Part shown: one piece after another, positions 28,201 through 40,200 of the stretch
How the letters are laid out: every line of letters begins with the position of its first letter
Numbering within the stretch: the first letter of the stretch is position 1
Assembly: GCA_029582155.1 (NCBI GenBank)
Contig: CM055895.1
Location: forward strand, 8,596,044 to 8,660,043
Direction of reading: 5' to 3'
DNA: 64,000 nucleotides
Source: Panopea generosa
Taxonomy: Eukaryota; Mollusca; Bivalvia; Adapedonta; Hiatellidae
Position numbers and translations under genes: made by a program
Notes under the pieces: generated by a model
Database searches by the model: none
Told to the model about the DNA's origin: nothing
What the model saw: only the letters and a program-made list of their open reading frames with translations

Positions 28201-31200
28201 CAGTCAAAGCAACAACCAGTATTGAGGGTCTACGCAACTGAGTTGTCGTCTAAGGCGCGGTCGGCTAGTGACCACTTATCTCGCTGGGTCGTTGATTTGA
28301 GTCCAGCTCGGACTGAAAACTTAACGTGAAAAAGATTGCGATTTACTTGTGGAAAGGCGGTGGTTCTACTCATATTCTCTCTGAAATATTTCCCTTCCAA
28401 AAATCATTTGCCATATATTAAATGACATGTGCTGTGTATGGCGTTATTCCATTAAAACCGACAACGAAGTGTGTTAAATAGAAAAAAAGTTGCTATAAAA
28501 CAAAAAACATTGTATTTACAATTGTATTGTATCATTGATCAGAGGAATGGTATACTCTATATGTTGTTGTTTTTTTCTATCCGATGTGCGTGATCTAGTG
28601 GTAGAGCGTCCGCCTCGCATGCGGAAGGTCGTGGGTTCAATCCCCGGCCGGGTCATACCAAAGACTTTAAAAATGGTACTAGAAGCTTCCTCGCTTGACG
28701 CTCAGCATTTAGAGGAGATTTCTAGGTCTAGTCGGCCCGGTGTCAGTATAATGTGACTAGGTGGGGTATCATACCATGTGTTTGCGGCATGATACTCTAG
28801 TGTGACAGCGATTAGAATACTGTCTCAAGTAGACACCGTCGCGATATGACTGAAAAATTGTTGAAAGCGACGCTAAACACCATACAACAACAACAACACT
28901 ATCCGATGTGTTGATGTCGTTAACTTCAAAATATCTGTGTCTATATCCATCACAACTTTATATCGTCCAATTTGTGCAATACGATACTAAGTGTATATGA
29001 AATAAGAAGGCACTTGGTACCTTTTTTGCACCAGTGGGGCGATTTGTACGTGACAGAAGTTCTAATAGTTGTTGAACAACATATTTGATGGTCTATATGC
29101 TGGTGGACCACTGAAATTTGATTTACCATTCTCACCGAAACAGACACCATATTCTTGGTCAGGTTTGGGAATAAGATAATAGAATTTATCATTATGACAT
29201 GATATCATAGCATTTGGACGCTTATGTTTACTAGTAAATAATACGGTTTGATAATTGGGAAATATTTTGTATATCAATGCCATATTTTATTTGATATATA
29301 ATGTCAATGACTATTGGAAATTGTGTATATTGGTTTTGAACAATAAGCTTGAAATTATATTTTTGAAGGCGAGAAAATAAATCTTGTGTAAAAAAAGGTT
29401 TTATGATTTAAATCAAATCACCAGCCAAGATACGTGTAAAAGACAACGTCCTGTCGACCTCTTTGCAAGTATCTTTGACCTTCAAGTGTGATACCCTTAT
29501 CCAAAACATAACGTTGATATTCAGAGTCTTTGTTCATTACTGTGTCACCTCTATTGAAAGACCAGCCACACTGGGCTTATGACACCTAATTACTTTTCGA
29601 AGGCTAGCCTTGTCATGCACAAGGCCGTTAGACATTTGGTACCCCTTAATTCAACAAGTGGCTGGATGAGCAGCCGGTCGCATCAGAAAAAATCCAAAAA
29701 CTTCCACCTGGATTCGAACCTTCGAACTCCCGCTTCCGAGGCGAACACCTTAACCACTAGGCCACTAGAAAGACTATATAGATTCGCGAAGTGATTTTTT
29801 TCTGATTTCTTGGAAGGGTGGAGCTCATTCAGTATTGCTCGAACACAGAACTTAAGCCGTTGTTAGAATCTAGATTAATCAAACTGGGTCTTCCGTTTTC
29901 TTTTTTTTTGTGCTTCAAAAACTTGATATCTCACGAATCAGGTCTTTTAGTGGAGCGCGTGGTCCAGTGGTAGAGCACCGAACCCATGATCGGAGGGTCG
30001 TGGGTTCGATCCTCCGCCACGGCTATGTGTGGTGTCCTTGAGCAAGGCACTTTTATGCTTTGTACTGGTACTACCCAGGAAGACTTCGAGCGTGATTTGT
30101 CTAAGTTGTAAGAACTTGTTTCGCAATCGAAGTAAAATAAATAAGTTTAAAAAAAAATCAGGTCTTTAAAAGCCCAATGAAAAAGCAGAGAATTCTGTAC
30201 CGGTCCCACATTTCATAGTACCTTAACGTTTACCAAACTGTGACATCATTAAATTTTCGCTGAATCAGTTGACCAATCAACGCGCTCAGAGTTCACTGTT
30301 GCATGACGGACCAAAGCGGGAAGAGCTAGGTCCAGTCTACAGTCTAGTGCTTCCAATATGAAACATTTATCAGATATTATGTTATCATTATCTTAGAGAG
30401 TACATGTACATATAAAATATACATTGTCAGACAAATATCATGAATTACAAAATATCAAATTGTTTATTACACGAAGGCAGCCTCGGCGCAATACTGTAAG
30501 TAATGTTGAACCCTTTGTCTTCATGGCCATCTTTGTCTGAATAGAACAGCACAACCATCTCGTGACCAGTAGATACAACATCCGGTGGTATCACGTGACC
30601 ACAAAATTTTCCAAGGACATCTGATGATGCACGGAAACCATCAAAGATACGTACACCGTCTCTGAGACATAACCGTGTGTTTTCCAGACTAGTAAATATT
30701 ACCATACGATAATTTTATCACATTGTTTAATTATAATAAGCAACATTAACAAAGCCAAAATACCATTGCCATTATTTTGTTGGCATAAGCGTTAAATTAT
30801 TACAAGCGGATGGTAGTTTAGTGCATATAGTACTGACCGCTCACACTAGAGGTCACGGGTTCGTCCCCAGACTCGACCCGATGGTCTCTCAAAACCCGTC
30901 TAGTACCAAGGAAACTGACTCGAGAGTGACCCATACAAGCTCTGTGAGTTTGATACCAGGATTGACCCAACTGCCTTTCATAAACAATACTCAGTACTAG
31001 TTATACACAGGAAACGGAATCGACAGTGATTTGATTTCGTCGCAATCGAAATAAAATAAATTACAATAAACAAAGACGCAAAATTTAATTTCAATGTACA
31101 CCCACAGCTGTAATGTTTGCAAGGTGTCTTATATTTACAATTATGTAATCATTTTTCCAACATTTAAATATTATATTTTCTGATTTCATGTAATATGCTT

Positions 31201-34200
31201 AATGTTGTTAAAATCTTTAACTGCGTTTACTGAAACCGGATTTCCTTGACATTATCAAGATCGCCGTTAACGTCAAGAGGATCTGCCCTAAATTGGTATT
31301 ATTTCCATAGTTACAACAAACAGTTGTTTATAGAATAATTTATCTGTGATAACGTTATGCTATGAAATTTCAATTTTATCTTCCAATGACATTTTGTCGG
31401 TACTTAAGCTTGTTCTGGAGAGCAATTGATCACACTCGTTTTTCAGAAATAACAAACATATTGCCCGGCAACTGTAAGGTTTCATATCTTTATAACATTT
31501 TAAACGCAAATAAATATACGGGACATTTAGGGATTGTTTTTTACATTTTAGTGTGAGTGCATTTTCGAAATGTGCACGGGGCTAAAACAATTCAAACGAA
31601 AATATATATTCGATGTTTTTTTTCATATAGTTTTAAAATTAAGTGTGAGCGCATTTTCGATTTGAGATATGCACGGGACTACTAGACTTACTTGAAACTG
31701 TTAAACTGCAGAAGAATTGTTTCGTTTTGTGGCGCGATGAGTCTCCAGCTGCATATGGCGCTGGACGGATAGTTGGACACACCGAACATTGGTGAGGTGA
31801 TGTATCCGGTGCCGTTCACGTGTATAGTTTCAACACAGCCAGTGTGTGGCGCTGTGGTACTTAATCCGTCATCTACAAGATGGGAAGAAGTGTGGACTTA
31901 TGACTATACCGTAACTTTGAGTCAGTAATTTCTCTTCAGTTGATTGATTCATAAAAAACACATAAAATTTGAATTTAGCAGCTGGTGATATCATTGTAGT
32001 TCAATTTATGTATGAGAAGTTCATGAACAGACCGATGAATATTTTCTCTTCTTTTAATAGATTTCGTACTTTATGACATGTTTCGATTCATAATTTGGAC
32101 AAAATGCAACATATAGTATTATAATCAGAAAACATATGAAATATTGGCGATGACCTTTAAACGTTTAAATTCATGAAATACCATTTCGTACATATTGAGT
32201 ATGCATGTATGGAAAATAGCAACAAAACATAGTATACACTGTCACCACAACAACACAAATGTAAACGCCAACATTGAATATTTTCTCAGTGAAAACGTTG
32301 CAAACATACAGGGGGAACTGACAACAGGGTTTCCATCTTGGCGCAATCAGTGGAAACTGTCACTGTGGATATTAAACTTTGCTTAAGACATTCTATAGTA
32401 TCGTATGTAAACCACCATGACAAAAGCTCGTATTTAAATAGCATATGATATCAAACATAAGAATAAATATGTCGACAAGAGCCGTAGCTCATATCTAAAT
32501 GTCATTTGATATCAAACACAAAAACACATATGTCGACAAGAGTCGTAGCTCGTATTTAAATGTCATATGATATCAAACACAAGAACACATATGTCGACAA
32601 GAGCCGTAGCTCATATCTAAATGTCATATGATATCAAACAGAAGAACATATATGTCGACAAAAGCCGTAGCTCGTATCTAAATTAAATATGATATCAAAC
32701 AGACGAACATATACGTCGACAAGGAGTCGTAGCTCGTATTTAAATGTCATATGATATCAAACAGAAGAATACAGAAGTCGGCGAGAATCGTAGCTCGTAT
32801 TTAAATGTCATATGATATCAAACAGAAGAACACATACGTCGACAAGAGTCGTAGCTCGTATTTAAATGTCATATGATATCAAACAGAAGAACACATATGT
32901 CAACAAGAGTCGTAGCTTGTATTTAAATGTCATATGATATCAAACAGAAGAACACATATGTCGACAGGAGTCGTAGCTCGTATTTTAATATCATATGATA
33001 TCAAACATAAGAACTCATATGTCGACAAGAGTCGTAGCTCGTATTTAAATGTCATATTTTATCAAACAAAAGAACACATACGTCGACAAGAGTCGTAGCT
33101 CGTATTTAAATGTCATATGATATCAAACAGAAGAACACCTACGTCAACCAGAGTCGTAGCTTGTATTTAAATGGCATATGATATCAAACAGAAGAACACA
33201 TACGTCGACAAGGAGTCGTAGCTCGTATTTAAATGTCATATGATATTACACAGAAGAACACATATGTCGACAAGAGTCGTAGCTCGTATTTAAATGTCAT
33301 ATGATATCAAACATAAGAACACATATGTCGACAAGAGTCGTAGCTCGTATTTAAATGAAATATGATATCAAACAGAAGAACACATACGTCGACAAGAATC
33401 GTAGCTCGTATTTAAATGTCATATGATATCAAACAAAAGAACACATATGTCGACAAGAGTCGTAGCTCGTATTTAAATGTCATATGTTATCAAACAGAGG
33501 AACACATACGTCGACAACAGTCGTAGCTCGTATTTAAATGTCATTTGATATCAAACAGAAGAACACATATGTCGACAAGACTCGTAGCTCGTATTTAAAT
33601 GCCATATGATATCAAACAGAAGAACACATACGTCGACAAGAGTCGTAGCTCGTATTTAAATGTCATATGATATCAAACAGAAGAACACATATGTCGACAA
33701 GAGTCGTAGCTTGTATTTAAATAGCATATGCTATCAAACAGAAAGAGTTGTAGCATTTGTGAGTTTCGAAGTTCTCCTGCGAAATCACGTGCATACTAAT
33801 CACGTGGTCTTCACGTGGTATTTGATGAGGCATTATTACAGACCAATGTATAAAAAATATCCTCTAAAAAGCATTTAATAATACATTTGCCCGTATTGCG
33901 AAGATATAAATTGTGTGTTATGGATTAAGTGTACACATGTGTCGACAATAAAAGGTAAACCAAGAACATTTTAATCATCCCAATGATAGGTTTCATACTT
34001 TGTCAAAAGGTACAACAATCGTTAAACGCCTTAATATTCTGAAAACAAAAATTGATGGGTAGGAACCGTTTCACGTCAGAAAATATTGGCACTGATAAAC
34101 GTGTCAAATCCGTTTATGGAATACCCTAGTTAACCTTTTAAAATTGAGATTTAATTATTAATATACTGTTATATACTGTAACTATATATTTACTACAAAT

Positions 34201-34225
34201 CGTATGTGGTTTACATTCCTGGTCG

Positions 34226-34265
<40 letters not shown>

Positions 34266-37200
34266 GGTGGTGTTGTTGTTGTTGTTGTTGTTGTTGGTGT
34301 TGTTGGTGTTTTTATTATATGTATCAGCTACTTGTAGAGGCAGACGTGTAAGTAGACAATGAATGTGTATGTTTGCATTTGTATGTAGAAATACGCTTAC
34401 AAACAAGTGTGGAAATTGTAAATCAAATAAAAATGGGTCGAAAAAAGACTTTACAAACTTACCAATGAAACGTTTATCTTCTTTTGGCGCCATCCGGGTC
34501 TCTAAAACAATTAAGCAAAAGCAAATGCTGATAAATTTTAATTAAATTTTACTTTATTGGAAATAACCTGGGGGCGGGGGTTCATGTTACAGCAGGATAT
34601 AAAAAAACAAGTTTTGCCTTATCAGCGCTGATATGAATTACAAAAGAGACTGCTCAATGTTTTTAGCTGACCAAACATTTCAGAAGTTATGTATTTATTC
34701 CACTATGCGTTTCTGTTAGAAGAAAAACTGTTTTTGTAGATGTTTACCATTTGAAGATGTCAACATGTGAACTACATATCATAGTACTTAGATTCGCTGA
34801 AAAAAGATACTTATGCTTTTGTCGAAATGAACACTTTCGTTCTGCCGTGGTGCTGACGGAGTGAACATTTTTTTTTATTCTGTTGTTTCGCTGGCAGTAT
34901 GATATTTAAAACACCGACAATGAAAGTGAACATTTTGCAAAATATGTGCTTCTTCAAAAAAGCACTTAAGGACAAATGAAACAAATTGGGATATTAACAT
35001 ACCAAAGACAGCTGGTCAAAAAAGTGCAGATTTATTTATTATTGTCATGGACCTCAAATTGAGCAATTAATACAATTAATATTTGTTAATAACATGTTAT
35101 GAATATTTCAATGGTCGAAAGAATTGAACACATCTTTACGGTTTTTGACGTCATGAAACAATGGCTAGAAAACAATAGGAGTAATATTTGATGTTCCAAT
35201 CATCAACTTGACCTTAAAGACGCTACACATATATAACAATGTATATCGGTGATAGATAAATGTGAAATAGGACCTGGTGATGTAAATCAAGATTGTTAAT
35301 GTTATAAATATAAAAAAATGAACGTGTTTTTTTAACGTTCGTGATATATTAACTTACATGTAATTTTGCACGTGTTATATGTAAGTTAATATCTCAGGAA
35401 CTTTCAACAAGTAGCATCTGAATGGCCGTATCTAATTTTAAGAGAATGTGGTCAGACCCTTTTGTGTAAAATTGTATTTGTTTTATATGCATAGTATATA
35501 ATGTGATATGTGTTAAAATGGCAATAACATTTGTTTAAACTCAATATATGAAAGTCATTCTTTATTTACTCTGTTCGTACTTTAGATCGCTTGTCATTGA
35601 GATTGATTCTATCAAAGTTAAACAGCAGCATTTCTCGTCATGATTTCCTACATAAGTATTGGTTATTATGCAGTTATTGTCTTATGATGACGTCAATGGA
35701 TCCAATGTTTGTAATATTCACTAAGGCAGAAAATAGAGCTGGATATCCCATGGATTAGGTCCATTAAATTGGGTATCGGTCGATATTATCAGACAGTAAG
35801 TGCTTCAATGATATGGCATAAAGTTTTATTGTTATACATTAATATCACTTCTAAATTTAGAACATGTCACCGAAGACAATTTAATATTATAATCACTGTT
35901 TGACGTCGTATTGTATTAGATACTATGTATGGCGGTTGGCACACGTACGTTTGTTTGGAACAGTATCTCTTTTTAGGACTGGACACGTTATCTGTAATTG
36001 ACCATTTGTAAAGGCGGAAATTCATAACTAATATAATTCTTCATTTTAGCTCGACTATTCGGAGAACAAACTGAGGTATTCTACTCACCCGGGCGTCTGC
36101 GTCACACCTTGGTTAAAGTTTCGCATGCAAGTCCTTATCTTAGTAAACATTGCATGTATTGACTTGAAACTTTACACAAGTCTTCCCAGTCATCAAACCT
36201 ACTATAAAAACTAAGTAAGAATACTCTTGCATGAATACAATGCAAATTATTGCCCTTGTTTGACTAATACAATCTGGTTAAAGTTTTTCGTACAAGTACT
36301 ATCAAGTCCATATCTCACAAACCGCTTAATGTATTTGATTGAAACTTCGGACAAGCCTTCCTAGTCATCAAACCTACTACAATAACTAAAAAAACTGTCG
36401 CATAAATACAATGCAAATTATTGCCCTTCTTTAACTTAAAATTTCTGGTTAAAGTTTTTCGTGCAAGTACCATCAAGTCCGTATTTCAACAAACCACTCA
36501 ATGTATTTGATTGAAAATCAACAACCTTTGCATGTATTGGATTTAGAAAGTTAGATAACTCTTGTTTGTATGGATTTGTCATCAGTCCCAATCAAATTTG
36601 TGTTTTTGTGACAAATCTGAGATGAGTCGAGCGCGCTGTTTATCCGTCAGCTCTTGTTATATAGCTGGTTGTCTTAGAAAGCGTGCCATACTTAAACGCT
36701 TTTTATGAGCTCGTGTACAATTCATCTTATATAATAATAAAGTTGTAATAAAATTCAGTCTACAAAAGTTAAATACATGGGTTAGCCTTATAATGTTGGG
36801 TTATTTTAAATCAATTTCCATTTATTTACATTTACTATAGATCTACCGATGTCTTTTAGGTTTATTTGTCTTTCATCTCAATTATTTTAAAATAAAAATT
36901 GCTATAACCTCATAAATGAATAGGGCTTCGTTTATAAAAAGTCATAATGAAATAGTCGATTCCTATATACAACGCTTCAGACAAAATTACTTAAAATCCA
37001 TTTATATTACAATCCGTTTTATAGATTACTGAATCGATTTCTCTTATTTCCATTTTTTGGCAAATTGTCAAAAATATGATTAATACTTTTCACTGTATCG
37101 TAAGTACCAGGTCTCACTACACAGTTGAATTTGTTCTTTGTTCTATATAAAATAAAGTCTAGGATTTCCATGGTAAAATAAGAATTCCACAAAGAAGGTT

Positions 37201-40200
37201 TTTTTTCAAAGCAGGAATGTAAACCCACATAAAAATGCACAATAACTGGTAGGTTGACCAAGTTGGGTTTTTTAAAAAAAAAAAAAAAGGTGAGGCGACA
37301 TCCTGAGATATTTTGAAAAAAGTAGTCTTCAAATGTTCATAAATACATGCATAATAAAGAATTATGTTGAAATCTTATAAAAGTCACTTTTTAACACCAG
37401 TGATGTTTTATTGCTGTTTATGCTATACCAACTTTTGCTCTACTCATCTTCAGCAAGAAATCACAACTACTATGAACCATTTTGAAAATATCTCAAAACC
37501 AAATTACATAAGTCTTGTTTTCAAGCGTAAAATTCATGTTACCGTGGGGAAAAAAAGGGGGCGTAACTGTGTAGTTAGATGTACTATGTTACTGCTTTTT
37601 CTGTTAAAATATGTAAATTGAAATTCTTTTAAATAGGCCTAATTAATAATTGATATACTAGTATGTTCATTCTCCTTACGCTTAGTCAAAAAGACAGATA
37701 TTAACAATACATTTCGTGAATAGGGTGTAACGGCATTTTTATCACATTTCAGGTTATATATGGCATATCCAGTTTTATTGGTGAAGGAAAAACCTCAGAA
37801 TAAATCAAAGTAGAACCACTGTCCTACCGCAAGTAACTGGCAGACCTTCTCAAATTAAAAAAAAAATGGAGCGAGCGGGTCTCAAACTCTAGCGATGAGA
37901 GATACGTGATACTGAGGCGGCATCTTGAACACCTAGGCAACGGAGGACCTTTGTACTTGGTTAAGTACTCCGATATTCATAAATAGTGTAATCAGGTAGG
38001 CATTGTTTTTAATATATTTTTAGTAAATTTTTTTATCGAAAAAATAATTTGCAATTCGAGTTGCAAGCAAGTATGAAAACAGAAAAATATGTCGACTAGA
38101 AAGCGTTGCATCCAAGGTACACATTTTAAAAAAATGTCATTGCAACATAAAGTTAACAAGTTGCACCTTTCGTGTTGATTGCGCAGATCTATGACCTTGA
38201 CCTGTATCAATTAGCTATCAATTATGATAAGCACTACCAAGTTTGATGAAACCCGGTGTTTAATAATATAAAACACTCAAGGCCTTACATACAGGTAATG
38301 TTAGTGCAGGAAATTTCATCCGATTTCAAAGAAAGGTTAATATACGCTAAGAGTGCCGTCTTTGTCTTCTACTGTTAAATTTTCTTGACTAAGACTTTAA
38401 TTTTTTATACATTTATTTTTCCGTTTTTCGAAGCTACCCCCAAAAGTGGAAATTTACAAGCGTCAGTAGCGAATGTATGAACAATTCGCCTGGATACATA
38501 CACTCGTTATTGATGCCTATGAATAATCACTTTTGGAGGTAGCTTCGGAAAATGGAGAAAAATGCATAAAAGATTCAAGTCTCGGTCAAAAAAATTTAAC
38601 AGTAGAAGACATAGAGGGCACTCTTAAGGTATATAAACCTGTCTTTGAAAATGGAATACATTTTCCGCACTGTATGTAAGTGGTTAGTTTTCAAGGTCCC
38701 TGAGTTTACTCTAAGCAGTTCTTGAGCAGCTAGCGTCAGGTCGGAAATCCCTCCAGAGCGTAGACTAGCGGTGTTCTTCCATCATAACTAAGTTGTTTTT
38801 TATTGAACAGGTTGCTTTATCCAGAAGTCGTATTCACCAACCATTCTTATGAATCTTCATGTACTTGAACTCAAGAAAATTACACTTAGAGACCATTTTA
38901 TGATACCAAAATTTGCAAGCATGTAGGGACATCTAATATATAGTATTATAAAACAATTATTATCTGTCATGTAAACTAGATATCTAAGGATGAAATTTGG
39001 ATTTTCAAGCTTAAGTCTTAAAATAGCCTCAAGAATAGTTGGCTAGTACAACTCCAGGTATTAAAACGCCCAAATGAACAGTATTTTATAACATAATAGT
39101 AGTTTTATAGTAAAACCTGACAACTGCATTATATCAAGATAATATTTCTGTTATCATTTATCATATTACTTAAGAAGCCATATGGATACGCAATCGTCTG
39201 CACATCTCTTCTGACTCCATCATTTGAAGACTTACAGCCATGCATTTTTTACATAAACTAACGGCTTTCCATACACATTATTAAGTTTTTCTAATTTTCT
39301 GAGGCTGAATTCTGACTTGCGCAGGAGACGATTTAACAACCTAGAGGAAGTCCGCATGGCAGTTAGGTCCGCCATTGTGCCCTACGACTAGTCCTGGTAT
39401 TGTCATTTATATCAGAAATGGGTACATCGTTACAGGAAGTGCGTTAGTGCAGACAGAAATATTTTGAAAATCTTTTAACGTCATTAGCGCAATGAAGTGA
39501 TCAATGATTCGATTCATGGCTATTTCATATTTGTTGTTGTTTTATAATTAATTTGTGTATTTCTTTTATATTTTTGAATAATAGAGTAACTAATAAGAGT
39601 CTGGTAACTTACTAAAACAAACGTGTTCAATATATTTTTATTTTATTTTATAAAAGAAGAACTACACCGGAATGAAAATTGAGTATGTGTTGCTTTCTGT
39701 GTACAGTTGCTTCATAATACACACCTCATCTTGGTGAAGGGGAAGTTACTCTGAAAGACAAATAATAGCATAGTCATACAGAGTAACATATCAATTTCAC
39801 CAAGACAAAGTTTGTATATCTAAAGGAAGATAAATCAAATATTCAGTATAAATTTAACAATATAAACATAAAAATAATTGTTCAGCAATAGTTACATGCT
39901 TTCTTCAAAGATGAGTTTGAAACTTAGAATTTAAAAACAATGTTTTTGGATGTTCTCTTGTCACGTTATGTATTAAATGCATAATACTATTACAGATGAG
40001 GATTGGATTTTTATATTTTTTTAAAATAACCATTAACTATTTATCATAGCAAGTTTATACCATACAAGAAAAAAAAATCACAGAAATATCCATATTCATT
40101 TTTTTAAAATAGAGAAAAAAGATGTTCACCAATCAATGTATTTGATAAATGTCGATAGTTATTTATTTAACGTATATTTTGTATTATCATATTCATTTCA

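Noticed and set aside
28950-29192. 80-codon minus-strand open frame
   Set aside because: Overlaps the slightly more plausible frame at 29062-29283 and has no recognisable content.
29948-30020. Functional tRNA gene
   Set aside because: A and B boxes are present, but the acceptor stem does not close and the segment continues into a SINE body with a target-site duplication. The same reasoning applies to 9780-9838, 24351-24430, 28590-28660 and 29697-29772.
32395-33755. CRISPR-like regular array
   Set aside because: The units are contiguous and similar throughout, with no unique spacers; this is a eukaryotic minisatellite.
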